From positions 1 to 64,000 of the forward strand of contig NZ_WKJG01000050.1 in assembly GCF_027853235.1 (NCBI RefSeq): a stretch of DNA of 64,000 nucleotides, read 5' to 3'. Below, in pieces: positions 9,350 through 19,048 of this stretch; the first letter of the stretch is position 1, and the number at the start of each line of letters is the position of its first letter. Position numbers and translations under genes: made by a program. Below the pieces are notes generated by a model. The model was not told the DNA's origin, did no database searches, and saw only the letters and a program-made list of their open reading frames with translations. Origin of the DNA: Aliibacillus thermotolerans (GTDB lineage Bacteria; Bacillota; Bacilli; Bacillales; Marinococcaceae).

Positions 9350-9438
9350 CATTTTTAAAATTTCACGTACCGTAATAAATGTATAAAAATTAAAAATTCA
9401 GCCAATAATATTAAAAACAAAAAGGAGGAAAAAGAAAA

Positions 9439-9588
9439 GTGAACGGGAAAAAAATTTCTCTAAAAAGTCTTATTGAACAAAATAAAGAAGAAATTTTAAA
9501 TAATCCAACGCTTTTAGATGAAATTGAAGCAAATTGGGAAAACAAAAAGAGCAATACGATCCAAATAAAACCGATCGAGTGGAAATAA
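9439..9588 (+). CDS. Small FbpB-like protein, 49 aa
   Basis: GTG 9439 is preceded by AAAGGAGGAA (9421-9430). The product begins VNGKKISLKSLIEQNKEEIL and ends IKPIEWK. The acidic/amphipathic pattern LIEQNKEEILNNPTLLDEIE resembles the small Fur-regulated FbpB family of bacilli, which are proposed partners of an iron-sparing sRNA. The match is from memory and no Fur box is clear upstream. The last six codons and the stop lie inside the transcription terminator stem, so translation to the end would melt it. Confidence 0.5.
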   Translation: MNGKKISLKSLIEQNKEEILNNPTLLDEIEANWENKKSNTIQIKPIEWK

Positions 9589-9610
9589 TATGTTCCACTC
9601 GATCGGTTTT
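9568..9610 (+). terminator. Terminator overlapping the 3' end of the small gene
   Basis: A 17-bp stem beginning aaaccgatcgagtggaa (9568-9584), a 7-nt loop, its complement (9592-9608) and a T run. The left arm is coding sequence. Confidence 0.85.
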
Positions 9611-9662
9611 TTACTATCTATTCCAACGATAAAATTGTCGATAGGATATGACTACTTACACC

Positions 9663-9691
9663 TTGTCACAATTGCATTTCAAGTCGATAAT
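9663..9691 (+). promoter_or_regulatory. Promoter of the VanZ-like gene
   Basis: TTGTCA (9663-9668), exactly 17 nt, GATAAT (9686-9691), about 20 nt ahead of the AGGAG ribosome binding site. Confidence 0.65.
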
Positions 9692-9723
9692 AGTAGTTAA
9701 GGAATGAGATAGGAGAAATGTAC

Positions 9724-10212
9724 ATGCATAAATTGGATATAGATTTAGATAAATCCACAAACAAACATTCCATTTCCATGTGGAATATTTTGTTATGGAT
9801 TCTTCTTGGAATTTATTTGCTGTTTGTATTTTATCTTACACTTTTTGCATGGAATTACGGTTCATCATATGGACCAGTCGGGCCTGGTGGTCGTCATTAT
9901 AATCTCGTTTTGTTTCGAAGTATTTATAACATTACAATGTATAGTGGAAATTGGGAGCAACCGTTACGAATCTTAGGTGGGAATGTTCTTATGTTCATTC
10001 CTTTTGGCATACTAACTTCCCTCCTTATGAAAGAAGGGGTCAAAACAGTAGTTACTGTTACGTTCTTTTCATTTCTTTTATCTTTTTTTATTGAAATGAA
10101 TCAATTTATTTTTACGTATCGGGTCGCAAACGTCGATGATCTCTTGTTAAATACAATAGGCGGGCTGCTAGGAGCTCTCTTTATCTTTTTTTGTCGTTAC
10201 TTAAAACCTTGA
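9724..10212 (+). CDS. VanZ-family membrane protein
   Basis: The protein has four hydrophobic segments and the VanZ-family pattern NLVLFRSIYN, GGNVLMFIPFGIL and NVDDLLLNTIGGLLGA. VanZ confers low-level teicoplanin resistance in its founding context, but most chromosomal VanZ-like proteins have no known function. ATG 9724 is preferred to 9718 because AGGAG at 9711-9715 is only two bases from the earlier codon. It has its own promoter and no glycopeptide-resistance genes nearby. Confidence 0.8.
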   Translation: MHKLDIDLDKSTNKHSISMWNILLWILLGIYLLFVFYLTLFAWNYGSSYGPVGPGGRHYNLVLFRSIYNITMYSGNWEQPLRILGGNVLMFIPFGILTSLLMKEGVKTVVTVTFFSFLLSFFIEMNQFIFTYRVANVDDLLLNTIGGLLGALFIFFCRYLKP

Positions 10213-10291
10213 ATAGAGACAGTTTCACGATCATTTTGTAAAATAGAAAGTAAGAAATAAGGAAAGCATAGTGATGAAGAAAGGTGATTGT

Positions 10292-10714
10292 ATGAAAATC
10301 TCAAAAACAACGGTGGATGTTAGATATGCGGAAACAGATCAAATGGGGGTCGTCCACCATTCCAATTATTTTGTTTGGTGTGAAATTGGTCGAACTGAAC
10401 TTATCCGATTATTAGGATTTGATTATAGTCAATTAGAAAAAGATGGCGTGCTTGCACCGGTGATTCATTTTGATCTTTCTTATAAAGTTGCTGCCCGATA
10501 TGGGGAGTCGGTAACCATTTCCACTTGGATTGAAGACTATGACGGATTACGTGTCTATTATGGATACGAAATCACCAAAGAAAATGGCGATGTTTGTGCA
10601 TATGGAACAAGCACTCACGTGTGTGTACATAAAGATACGTTCCGACCTTTTTCCATTAAAAAACGTCTACCGGAATGGCATAAAGCATACGAAGAAAATA
10701 AGCGCAAGAAATAG
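10292..10714 (+). CDS. yneP: Acyl-CoA thioesterase, hotdog fold (YneP)
   Basis: A 140-residue 4-hydroxybenzoyl-CoA thioesterase-like hotdog protein. The catalytic signature YAETDQMGVVHHSNYFVW lies near the N-terminus, including the Asp and the HxxY region. It probably hydrolyses medium or branched acyl-CoA thioesters; the substrate is unknown. ATG 10292 follows AAGGTGAT; an in-frame GTG at 10271 lacks a good site. Placement after aconitase and directly before yneQ repeats the B. subtilis order. Confidence 0.88.
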   Translation: MKISKTTVDVRYAETDQMGVVHHSNYFVWCEIGRTELIRLLGFDYSQLEKDGVLAPVIHFDLSYKVAARYGESVTISTWIEDYDGLRVYYGYEITKENGDVCAYGTSTHVCVHKDTFRPFSIKKRLPEWHKAYEENKRKK

Positions 10715-10729
10715 AAAGAGGAAGATAAC

Positions 10730-11044
10730 ATGGCATTTGGCATTGATAAAGAGGAGTTAAATGCTTGGAAAGAGAAAGCATTACGGGGAGATGTGGCATT
10801 CCTTACACATTTCTGGTATGACGAACGATTTCCCGAATACAATTCGGTCACAAAAGTTGCTTGTGCAGACGTACGGAAATTAATCCATTGGGGAAAAAAG
10901 TACGGATTAAAAAAAGAATGGCTTCACAATCGACAACCTTTCCCTCATTTTGATTTACTCGGTGAACGTCAAGTCTACATTCTCCAAGAAGAAGGAGAAC
11001 TGGATCAAATCGAACGGTTTATTTATCGAAAAAGAAAAGTTTAA
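10730..11044 (+). CDS. yneQ: Conserved protein YneQ
   Basis: A 104-residue soluble protein beginning MAFGIDKEELNAWKEKAL and containing FLTHFWYDERFPEYNSVTK and LHNRQPFPHFDLLG. This matches my memory of Bacillus YneQ, a conserved protein of unknown function. The gene starts 15 nt after yneP with GGAAG upstream, so the two are likely co-transcribed. No catalytic motif is visible. Confidence 0.82.
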   Translation: MAFGIDKEELNAWKEKALRGDVAFLTHFWYDERFPEYNSVTKVACADVRKLIHWGKKYGLKKEWLHNRQPFPHFDLLGERQVYILQEEGELDQIERFIYRKRKV

Positions 11045-11089
11045 AAAATCGCAATCACAGGAACTAGTGCACAAAGGAGGTGCTTCTTC

Positions 11090-11914
11090 GTGGAAGTAAG
11101 CCAACATTCGATTATTCGAGATTTATATGCGGAAAAAGCGATTCATCCAGAAGACGAAATCCGAAAGCGAATAAATTTTTTAAAAGATTATTTATTACAA
11201 ACAGGTGCAAAGGGGTACGTTTTAGGGATATCCGGTGGTCAAGACTCAACTCTCGCCGGAAAATTAGCGCAATTGGCAGTGGATGAATTGAATAAAGAAA
11301 AAAATGAGACATATAATTTTATTGGTGTGCGCCTTCCTTATGGGAAACAATTTGATGAAGAAGACGCGATGACAGCAATGAATTTTATCGCTCCAAGCAT
11401 TGCTTTGACGGTAGATATTCAACCGGCGGTGGATCAAGCGGCACAAGCCATTGAAAAAGCGACAGGTCGGAAGCTCAATGATTTTCAAAAAGGTAACACG
11501 AAAGCAAGAGAAAGAATGAAAGTACAATATGACCTTGGAGCCATGTATCAATGTCTCGTTATTGGCACAAATATTGCCTCAGAAGAATTAACCGGTTTTT
11601 ATACGAAATACGGGGATGGGGCTTGTGATATTGCACCGCTATACGGATTAAATAAAAGACAAGGAAAACAAATGTTACAAGTGCTACAGGCACCACAAGC
11701 GTTGTATGAAAAAGTCCCTACAGCCGATTTAGAAAGTGATCATCCAGGGTTACCAGATGAAGAAGCACTTGGGGTAACTTATGATGAGATTGATGATTTT
11801 TTAGAAGGACGAAAAGTGGATGCCAGCATCGAAGCAAAGTTAATTCAATTATATAAACAAACGGCGCACAAACGGAAATTACCTACAACGATTTATGATC
11901 AGTGGTGGAAGTAG
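11090..11914 (+). CDS. nadE: Ammonia-dependent NAD(+) synthetase NadE
   Basis: Catalyses the last step of NAD synthesis, amidating deamido-NAD with ammonia and ATP. At 274 residues it is the short, single-domain type without a glutaminase domain. The PP-loop LGISGGQDSTLAGKLAQLA is at about residues 43-61, followed by RLPYGKQ and a C-terminal PTADLESDHPGLPDE. The GTG start at 11090 is supported by AAAGGAGGTG at 11074-11083. It stands alone between yneQ and a DUF4352 gene. Confidence 0.96.
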   Translation: MEVSQHSIIRDLYAEKAIHPEDEIRKRINFLKDYLLQTGAKGYVLGISGGQDSTLAGKLAQLAVDELNKEKNETYNFIGVRLPYGKQFDEEDAMTAMNFIAPSIALTVDIQPAVDQAAQAIEKATGRKLNDFQKGNTKARERMKVQYDLGAMYQCLVIGTNIASEELTGFYTKYGDGACDIAPLYGLNKRQGKQMLQVLQAPQALYEKVPTADLESDHPGLPDEEALGVTYDEIDDFLEGRKVDASIEAKLIQLYKQTAHKRKLPTTIYDQWWK

Positions 11915-11942
11915 TCCAGAGTCGGGTAGGGGAGAGAAAAGC

Positions 11943-12452
11943 ATGGACAAAAAATATTGGTTATTACTAGCTCTCACGTTGCTATTAGGTTTTTTTAGTG
12001 GAATGTTTTTTGAATCGCAACGATCGCCAAATGAGCATTATCAAATGGTTTCTGCTGATTCGACCGAATTGTTAAAAATTGGAGAAACTGCCCGAGTGAA
12101 TCAATTTGACATTACCGTTCACGAATCTTATATGACAGAGGAAGAAGGCATTCATTATATGATTGTCGACATTTCATTTTTTAATGCTTCGGAGGAAACA
12201 CAAGAAATTCCTCTTTTTAATACGTTAGTAGTCGATGAGAAAGGCCATTCATATGAATATGAACCAGGTCATAGAGATCAACGTCTTGTAGGCGGGCAAA
12301 TCCGTTCCCAAGGATTAAGAAGAGGAACGATTGCTTTTGCAGTTGAACCTTCCTCTCATTATGAACTATCCTATATTGATCACTCTGGCAATGGTTTAGC
12401 AACGTGGAAACTAGAAGCGGACACAATCGATAGGAGTGAGAGCCATGAGTAA
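11943..12452 (+). CDS. DUF4352-like membrane-anchored protein
   Basis: A 169-residue protein with one N-terminal hydrophobic segment (WLLLALTLLLGFFSGMFF, about residues 5-22) and no lipobox, followed by an extracytoplasmic beta-rich domain (TARVNQFDITVHESYMTEE, MIVDISFFNASEETQEIP) of the DUF4352 or Telokin-like type. ATG 11943 is chosen over an upstream in-frame ATG at 11895 because GGGGAG lies at 11930-11935. The stop overlaps the start of the PHP gene by 8 nt, so the two are translationally coupled. Function unknown. Confidence 0.65.
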   Translation: MDKKYWLLLALTLLLGFFSGMFFESQRSPNEHYQMVSADSTELLKIGETARVNQFDITVHESYMTEEEGIHYMIVDISFFNASEETQEIPLFNTLVVDEKGHSYEYEPGHRDQRLVGGQIRSQGLRRGTIAFAVEPSSHYELSYIDHSGNGLATWKLEADTIDRSESHE

Positions 12453-13284
12453 AGCAGATTTACATATGCATTCCACGGCATCAGACGGAGGATACTCTCC
12501 GTCTGAATTGCTTCTTAAATGTAAAGAAGCCGGATTATCCATCATCTCATTAACTGATCACGATACAACCGAAGGGATTAAGGAAGCAACGGAAGTAGGA
12601 AAGACCCTTGGTATTACAGTGATCCCGGGAGTGGAATTGTCTACGAAACATCGGAATAAAAGTGTCCATATGCTAGGGTATCAATTTGATATTGACCATC
12701 CCATCTTGCAAAAAGAATTACAAGCAGAAAGACAAATGAGATTAGAACGATTATATCAGATGGTGGCAAGATTAAATAAAGTGAATGTTTCCATTACAGC
12801 CGAAGAATGTTTACGTCATGCCAAAGAAGGAAATGTTGGACGACCTCATGTCGCAAAAGTTTTGGTTGGAAAAGGATATGTACAAGATGTCAATGAAGCA
12901 TTTGAAAAATATTTAAAGACAGGTCGCCCCGGTTACGTGGAGAAAGAAAAAGAGTGGACACCAAAGGAAGCGATCGATTTAATTCATAAAGCAGGTGGTC
13001 TTGCGATAGTTGCGCACCCGGTATATTACAATTTAGATGAAGAGATTGAAAAGTGGATCATCAATGATGCATTAGATGGTGTAGAAGTTTATCATCGCGA
13101 TCACGATTCAGACACTGTGCGTCACTATGAACATTTAGTAGCACAATGGGAGAAAAAAGCTAACCGTCACATTTATCGTACAGGTGGGTCGGATTTCCAT
13201 CATGAAACGTATGGACGAAACAGTGAACCTTTAGGGAAAACGACGATTCCGCTCCCACTAGCAGAAAAAATATTACAGAAATAG
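12445..13284 (+). CDS. PHP-domain phosphoesterase (TrpH/RNase AM-like)
   Basis: A 279-residue polymerase-and-histidinol-phosphatase domain protein. Metal ligands are visible in ADLHMHSTASDGGYSP, SLTDHDTTEG, PGVELS, VAHPVYY, YHRDHD and TGGSDFHHETYG. The family includes enzymes acting on 3',5'-bisnucleotides and short RNA 5' ends (E. coli YciV/RNase AM), so a nucleotide or RNA-trimming role is plausible but not shown. ATG 12445 follows AGGAGTGA and overlaps the stop of the DUF4352 gene. Confidence 0.85.
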   Translation: MSKADLHMHSTASDGGYSPSELLLKCKEAGLSIISLTDHDTTEGIKEATEVGKTLGITVIPGVELSTKHRNKSVHMLGYQFDIDHPILQKELQAERQMRLERLYQMVARLNKVNVSITAEECLRHAKEGNVGRPHVAKVLVGKGYVQDVNEAFEKYLKTGRPGYVEKEKEWTPKEAIDLIHKAGGLAIVAHPVYYNLDEEIEKWIINDALDGVEVYHRDHDSDTVRHYEHLVAQWEKKANRHIYRTGGSDFHHETYGRNSEPLGKTTIPLPLAEKILQK

Positions 13285-13306
13285 AATGATAAAAATCATT
13301 TTTTTA

Positions 13307-13334
13307 TTAACAATCGTTATATTTATGATACGAT
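13307..13334 (+). promoter_or_regulatory. Candidate metA promoter
   Basis: TTAACA (13307-13312), 16 nt, TACGAT (13329-13334), about 40 nt before metA. The gap is only 89 bp, with no room or motif for an S-box leader. Confidence 0.45.
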
Positions 13335-13373
13335 GGACTGTAATAGAATTGGATATAAAGGAGCAAGGACAGC

Positions 13374-14282
13374 ATGCCAATTAAAGTACCTGATCATTTA
13401 CCAGCCAAAGATATACTTACGAAAGAAAATATCTTTGTGATGAATGAAAGTCGTGCTTATACGCAAGATATTCGTCCATTAAAAATCTTAATTTTAAACT
13501 TAATGCCACTAAAAGAAAAAGCAGAAACACAAATATTACGAATGCTTGGGAATACTCCCCTTCAAATAGATGTATCTTTTCTGCGCATGGACACCCATGA
13601 GTCAAAAAACACTTCTCGAGAACATCTCGCTATGTTTTATAAAACCATCGATGAAGTGCGCAATCGAAAGTTTGACGGTATGATTATTACCGGTGCACCG
13701 GTAGAAACGATGCCTTTTGAAAAAGTGGATTACTGGGAAGAATTGACGGAAATTTTAGAGTGGAGTAAAACAAATGTAACTTCCACATTGCACATTTGCT
13801 GGGGGGCGCAAGCTGCACTTTATTACCATTATGGAGTACCGAAACATCGTTTAGATAAGAAAATTTTTGGGGTTTATTCCCATCGTATTCATCGACCAAA
13901 CTGCAACTTGTTAAGAGGATTTGATGATGTATTTTATGCTCCCCATTCCCGCTATACGGAAACGAGACGGGAAGATATTGAAAAGATACCGGAATTAGAG
14001 ATTTTAGCTGAATCGGATGAAGCAGGCTTATATATTATTGCGGATAAAACCGGCAAACAGTTTTTCGTTACTGGCCACGGGGAATATGATCGGGAGACGT
14101 TACTGGAAGAATATCAACGAGATCAAAAGCGTGGCTTAAACACAGCGCTTCCAGAAAACTATTTTCCGAATAACGATGAAAACGAAGTACCAATTTTACG
14201 ATGGCGAGCCCATTCGAATTTATTATTTACCAATTGGTTAAACTATTACGTTTATCAAGAAACTCCATATGATTTTGCTTAG
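13374..14282 (+). CDS. metA: Homoserine O-acetyltransferase (MetA family)
   Basis: Acylates homoserine in methionine synthesis. The 302-residue protein has the catalytic Cys142 in [12 protein letters not shown] and the His and Glu of TGHGEYDRE. Residue 111 is Glu (TGAPVET). In this family Glu111 goes with acetyl-CoA use and Gly111 with succinyl-CoA, so the product should be O-acetylhomoserine despite the frequent 'succinyltransferase' label. ATG 13374 follows AAGGAGCAAGG. It is monocistronic, with a promoter upstream and a terminator at the stop codon. Confidence 0.95.
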   Translation: MPIKVPDHLPAKDILTKENIFVMNESRAYTQDIRPLKILILNLMPLKEKAETQILRMLGNTPLQIDVSFLRMDTHESKNTSREHLAMFYKTIDEVRNRKFDGMIITGAPVETMPFEKVDYWEELTEILEWSKTNVTSTLHICWGAQAALYYHYGVPKHRLDKKIFGVYSHRIHRPNCNLLRGFDDVFYAPHSRYTETRREDIEKIPELEILAESDEAGLYIIADKTGKQFFVTGHGEYDRETLLEEYQRDQKRGLNTALPENYFPNNDENEVPILRWRAHSNLLFTNWLNYYVYQETPYDFA

Positions 14283-14308
14283 GTCGGACAGAGACGTCTG
14301 ACCTTTTT
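14281..14308 (+). terminator. metA terminator
   Basis: Stem aggtcggac/gtctgacct (14281-14289 and 14296-14304, one G-U) with a 6-nt loop and TTTT tail; the stem begins on the metA stop codon. Confidence 0.8.
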
Positions 14309-14345
14309 CTCATCTATGCTTATTTTTGCAAAAAGAGGTGAAACA

Positions 14346-17300
14346 ATGCGTTTTTATTCTGTGACTGATCATTTATTTTCACCGGTAGAGTGTCTTACTT
14401 TTTTTCAAAGTTATACTTTTACTAAGGAAACAATCGAGACGCTCTTTTCTGCTACCCGTGATTATGCGAAGGAAGTGAAAAACGATGAAGTGATGGAAAC
14501 CCTCCATCGGATAGAAGAAAAATATAAAAATAAACGCCGAACCATTGCTTTTTGCGGCCATTTTTCAGCCGGTAAGTCCACTCTCATGAATCAATTAATT
14601 GGAACAGACATGTTACCATCTCATCCAATTCCAACAAGTGCGAATGTGGTCCATATTAAAAAAGGAGAGAAGGTGACTTTCTCCTATAAGGACCGAAACG
14701 ATCAAACTTTTGTTACATTTACCGAAAAAGATTGGGATGAAAATTTGTTTACAAATAACGAACATACCGATGAAATTTATATGACGTTACCTCATGACCA
14801 TTTACCTCATGATGTTGAACTGCTTGACACTCCGGGAATTGATTCTACCGATTCGCGTCACCAACAACGGGCCGAAAGTCGTCTTAGTGAGGCGGATATT
14901 ATTTATTACGTCGTTGATTATCAACAAGTAGAATCCGAGCAAAATTTTCAGTTTTTAAAAGCGTTGAATCGTCAATACATGTATCCAATTCTTATCGTCA
15001 ATCAAATGGATAAACATCACGACACAGAACTGTCACTGGAGTTATATCAACAAAAGTTGGAAACGAGTCTTCACAAGCATTCTATTTTGTTAAAAGATAT
15101 TTATTTTGTCTCCGCTCTTTTTCCTGATGCATATTCCAAAGATTGGCAAAAATTAATGGGAGATATTTATTCCTCCATCCATCCTGAAAAAACAATTTAT
15201 CAAACAGCAGCCCTTAGTTTGTATCGAGTGTTAAAAGAGATGTCAGAAAGCATCGAACGAACGATCACACCGACTGTAGAACAGCTAACGTATATGAATA
15301 CGCTTCAAACATATACGCAATTACAAACTCATTTGGAAGAATTAAAAGAAGCATTGGAGCAATTACCAACATGGCCTACTCAAATGGAAAAAGCAATGTT
15401 AAGAGAAGTCGAAAAAGTGTTCGCAAATGCGAAATTAACCCCTTATCATACGCGCAACCACATTTACGACTATTTAGAATCAAGGCAGAGGCGTTTTCGA
15501 ATGAAAGGGATATTTACGAAACAAAAAACCGCTATTGAAAAGGAACAACGGTTAGAACGTTTATTACAAAGTGTGAATGAAAATGTGCGAAATTACATTA
15601 ACATTCATTTACACGAAGGACTTCGCCGCATTCTTTCTTCCTATTCGATGGATCACCGAAAGATGAAACAAATGATTCAAAAAATATCCCATGAAGTGGA
15701 TGTCAAAATGATAAAACAATCAGAACGAAAAGGGGCCCTTTTTACAAGGGAATACGTCCTCATGTACAGTCGTTTATTAACAGATACGATTAGAAAAAAA
15801 TATAAAGAAAGTGTCGTATATTTCTTTCAACAAATAAAAAAAGACGTTATCGATGCTCAACAGAAAGAAAAGGAACGACTGAAACAAAAAATAAATGCCC
15901 TAATGAACTTAGAAAAAGATTGGAAAGAATGGGAGGAGACATATCAGAAAATCATAACACTGTTAGATGAGGCGCATCTTTCTCTTCAACGAGGCAAACA
16001 GCCTATTCCTCTCGTCGCAAGGAAATATCAACGCATCCCCCTTCTACATGATCAAAGGCAGTCTAGAGGAGCAAAGGTGGATCTTCAGGAATTTTATCAG
16101 GACGAAAAAAGAACAATGTACGATTTTAAAGAGTTGAAAAGAAAGACATTGGCAGCAGCAGAAAGTGTCGTTCAAATTCTTCGTCCTCACAAAAGTTTTG
16201 CAAATCACTTGGAATCTTTACAAAAGAGAAAAATACGTCTCGAACATAAGACGTACCGAATTTCTCTGTTCGGTTCCTTTAGCACAGGAAAATCATCCAT
16301 TGCGAACGCTCTTTTAGGGGAAAAAATTTTACCAACTGCCGCTAATCCAACGACTGCGACCGTACAATATATTAAATATCCGACGGAAGCCTATCCACAT
16401 AAAACAGTGGTCATCACGTATAAAACCGAAGCAGACATTGTTTCGGATATGAATGATATTTTGCGCTCTGCAAGTACATCCCTTACGAGCTTAGAAGATT
16501 GGCCACGGATGGTACAAGAGAGAGAAGAGTGGAAAAAAGAAAAACAAAAGAAGAAAAAGGACAAAAAAGAAGATGAACAACGATATCATCCACTTGATTT
16601 ATTATATGAGGAAGAGCTGGCTCGCCTTCATGATTATTACGATTCTTATCAAACGTACGCACCGTCAAATACCGCTCAAACGATGTCTTTACACACGTAT
16701 CAAACACTTGCAATGAATGAAGCGCAAGCGATGTTAATGAAAGATGCAACGATCTATTTCGCATGTGATTTTACGAAACAAGGATATGAGCTCACAGACA
16801 CTCCGGGTGTTGGTTCCATTTATCGTCGTCATAGTGAAGTAGCTTTTCACGAAATGAAACAAGCAGATGCTATTCTTTTCATTAGTTATTATAATCATTC
16901 TTTTTCAAAAGACGACCGGGAGTTTCTTATGCAGCTTGGTCGAATTCAAGATTTTTTTTCATATGACAAAATGTTTTTTCTGGTGAATGCGGCAGATTTA
17001 GCAAAATCAAATGAGGAAGTTTCTGAAGTGTTACAGTATGTCAAGAAAGAACTGACTTATTTTGGTATACAATCTCCTCGGGTACTTCCTGTATCTAGTA
17101 AGATGGCACTGGAAGAAAGGGAACTATCCAAGTCCGGCTTCAAAGGATTTTTGCAATCGTTTCGGAATTTTCATGAACAATCTCTTGAAAAAGTTGTCAT
17201 GGAAGAACTTCAGGCAGAAGTAAAAAGAATTTATCAATCGTTAACGGAGCGACAACGTGCTTTTCAATTAGAAGAAGAGGAACGAAAAACAGAAATCAAG

Positions 17301-18035
17301 CAATCCGTACTTGCTGTGGAACAATTCATTAAGAAAGTGAAACAATACCAAAAAGAAGAAGATGTAGACAGAATACGAACAGAGTTGGAAGAATTACTTT
17401 TTTATGTAAAACAGCGCGTTTTCTACCGATATTTCGATGAATTTAAAGAATTATTTACCATCGTTCACTTTGATAAAGATCAATTTCAGGCACGGCTAGA
17501 GCGAGCGACAAACAACATGATTCAATTTGTTTTTCATCATCTCACTGAAGAAATTCGGGCAACAGTTATTCGCATCGAATATTTTATTCAGTTGGAATGG
17601 AAAGAGATTCAACGGGATCTGTTCAATGTTTTACCCGAACAAATCCGACCTGCTTTTATTACACATGAGTTGTCCCCTTTTCCAGAGGTCGTTATACAAG
17701 AATCAGTGCCGCTTCGTAGTCGCGATATTCCTTTCTTATCTCAATACAATTCGTATACAGATTTCTTTGTTGAAAATAAAAAAGAAACGTTTAAAGACCA
17801 ATTAGAAGCGTATTTACGCCCATTTGGAGACCGATATGTTGATGATTTCCATCAATTGTTGGAAAAGACCTATGTCTCTTACGTTGAAAAAGAACTGCAA
17901 AGATGTCTGGATGATCTAGTTGCTCAAGCGAGGGCCTACATTGGGAGATATGAAGATGAAACATTCACGCAAAATGAATCAGCATTATTACAACAAGCGG
18001 TTGAACAAATAGAAAAGGTTCTTACTCATTTGTAA
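14346..18035 (+). CDS. dynA: Double dynamin-like GTPase (DynA type)
   Basis: At 1229 residues this is a tandem bacterial dynamin, like B. subtilis DynA (YpbR), in which two dynamin units are fused. The first P-loop is GHFSAGKS (about 71-78) with DTPGI later. The second is GSFSTGKSS (about 642-650) with DTPGVGS. Long coiled-coil stretches rich in Glu, Lys and Gln separate them. DynA tethers and fuses membranes and helps repair phage or antibiotic damage; that role is inferred from family. ATG 14346 is preferred to 14316 because AGAGGTG is at 14334-14340. A charged lysine-rich segment (KKEKQKKKKDKKE) interrupts the second GTPase unit. Confidence 0.92.
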   Translation: MRFYSVTDHLFSPVECLTFFQSYTFTKETIETLFSATRDYAKEVKNDEVMETLHRIEEKYKNKRRTIAFCGHFSAGKSTLMNQLIGTDMLPSHPIPTSANVVHIKKGEKVTFSYKDRNDQTFVTFTEKDWDENLFTNNEHTDEIYMTLPHDHLPHDVELLDTPGIDSTDSRHQQRAESRLSEADIIYYVVDYQQVESEQNFQFLKALNRQYMYPILIVNQMDKHHDTELSLELYQQKLETSLHKHSILLKDIYFVSALFPDAYSKDWQKLMGDIYSSIHPEKTIYQTAALSLYRVLKEMSESIERTITPTVEQLTYMNTLQTYTQLQTHLEELKEALEQLPTWPTQMEKAMLREVEKVFANAKLTPYHTRNHIYDYLESRQRRFRMKGIFTKQKTAIEKEQRLERLLQSVNENVRNYINIHLHEGLRRILSSYSMDHRKMKQMIQKISHEVDVKMIKQSERKGALFTREYVLMYSRLLTDTIRKKYKESVVYFFQQIKKDVIDAQQKEKERLKQKINALMNLEKDWKEWEETYQKIITLLDEAHLSLQRGKQPIPLVARKYQRIPLLHDQRQSRGAKVDLQEFYQDEKRTMYDFKELKRKTLAAAESVVQILRPHKSFANHLESLQKRKIRLEHKTYRISLFGSFSTGKSSIANALLGEKILPTAANPTTATVQYIKYPTEAYPHKTVVITYKTEADIVSDMNDILRSASTSLTSLEDWPRMVQEREEWKKEKQKKKKDKKEDEQRYHPLDLLYEEELARLHDYYDSYQTYAPSNTAQTMSLHTYQTLAMNEAQAMLMKDATIYFACDFTKQGYELTDTPGVGSIYRRHSEVAFHEMKQADAILFISYYNHSFSKDDREFLMQLGRIQDFFSYDKMFFLVNAADLAKSNEEVSEVLQYVKKELTYFGIQSPRVLPVSSKMALEERELSKSGFKGFLQSFRNFHEQSLEKVVMEELQAEVKRIYQSLTERQRAFQLEEEERKTEIKQSVLAVEQFIKKVKQYQKEEDVDRIRTELEELLFYVKQRVFYRYFDEFKELFTIVHFDKDQFQARLERATNNMIQFVFHHLTEEIRATVIRIEYFIQLEWKEIQRDLFNVLPEQIRPAFITHELSPFPEVVIQESVPLRSRDIPFLSQYNSYTDFFVENKKETFKDQLEAYLRPFGDRYVDDFHQLLEKTYVSYVEKELQRCLDDLVAQARAYIGRYEDETFTQNESALLQQAVEQIEKVLTHL

Positions 18036-18097
18036 TGAATGACATCCTTCCTTCGTATGATGAATGAAGATTATTTTTCAGAAAGTAGGGAAAAATA

Positions 18098-19024
18098 TTG
18101 TATATCGCAGATGCTCACTGTGATGCTTTATGGAAATTAGCCCAAAAGAAACATCCTGTTGTTAATATCAATAGTCTTCAACAAGGGAAAATCAATGTAC
18201 AGACATTTGCGCTATTCACCATACCAAATGGGAAGAAAGAACAGGAAAAACGTCAGATTGCCGCTCAAATACATGCATTTCACACGCTCGTAAATGATTC
18301 TGCGATCTTGCGGCACGAACCGTTCGCGCCATTATCTTCTCAAAGTAGCAAGACGCATGCTATTCTTTCTCTAGAAGGTATGAGTATGTTTGAGTTCGAC
18401 TCCCTTGATATGCTTCTTCATGCCGGCGTTGAGATGGTAAGTTTAACTTGGAATGAAAGAAATCAGTTTGCTTCCGGCACCGATTATAACAAAGGTGGAA
18501 TTACTTCAGCAGGCAAAAAGATGATTAGATGGTTAAATGACCATGGGTTTTCTTTAGATGGTGCTCATTTAAACGAAGAAAGCTTTTGGGATGCCATTCA
18601 TCTTGCGGATCATTTTCTTGTTAGCCATGCCAATATAAAAGGAATTTATTCTCATCCACGTAATCTTTCGGACGCCCAATTGCTTGCACTTGTTGAAAAA
18701 AATAGCTTTGTTGGGCTTACTTGTTATCCACGCTTTTTAAATGGAACAAAAGACGCTTTTTATTCTGATATCGCAAGACAAATTGAATATGCCGGTGAAC
18801 TTGGTGTGATATCTATTCTTGGTTTCGGGACGGATTGGGATGGGATTGATGAAACGGTCCATTCTTTTGCTTCTCCTCGAGATTTCCCCCGCATATTAGA
18901 TTGGTTGCTGTTGCGCTTTGATGAAGAAATTGTGAAAGGAGTTGCAGGAGAGAACTTTCGCCGGTTTTGGAACAATAAATATAAGCAACGTTCTTTCCAA
19001 AACAGTGGCAATCCACTACAATAA
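18098..19024 (+). CDS. M19-family (renal-type) dipeptidase
   Basis: A 308-residue membrane dipeptidase-like metalloenzyme. The zinc site starts with ADAHCDALWKL (HxD), followed by SLEGMSMF, LTWNERNQFASG, VSHANIKGIYSHPRN and ILGFGTDWDGID. Members cleave dipeptides, including those with a D-residue; the substrate here is unknown. The TTG start at 18098 has AGTAGGG at 18084-18090. It is 24 nt upstream of the HesB-like selenoprotein, so the two may share a transcript. Confidence 0.88.
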   Translation: MYIADAHCDALWKLAQKKHPVVNINSLQQGKINVQTFALFTIPNGKKEQEKRQIAAQIHAFHTLVNDSAILRHEPFAPLSSQSSKTHAILSLEGMSMFEFDSLDMLLHAGVEMVSLTWNERNQFASGTDYNKGGITSAGKKMIRWLNDHGFSLDGAHLNEESFWDAIHLADHFLVSHANIKGIYSHPRNLSDAQLLALVEKNSFVGLTCYPRFLNGTKDAFYSDIARQIEYAGELGVISILGFGTDWDGIDETVHSFASPRDFPRILDWLLLRFDEEIVKGVAGENFRRFWNNKYKQRSFQNSGNPLQ

Positions 19025-19048
19025 AAGATAGGGAAAGGAGAAGATCTT

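Noticed and set aside
13285-13373. SAM riboswitch ahead of metA
   Set aside because: The 89-bp gap holds a promoter and ribosome binding site but none of the S-box conserved motifs.
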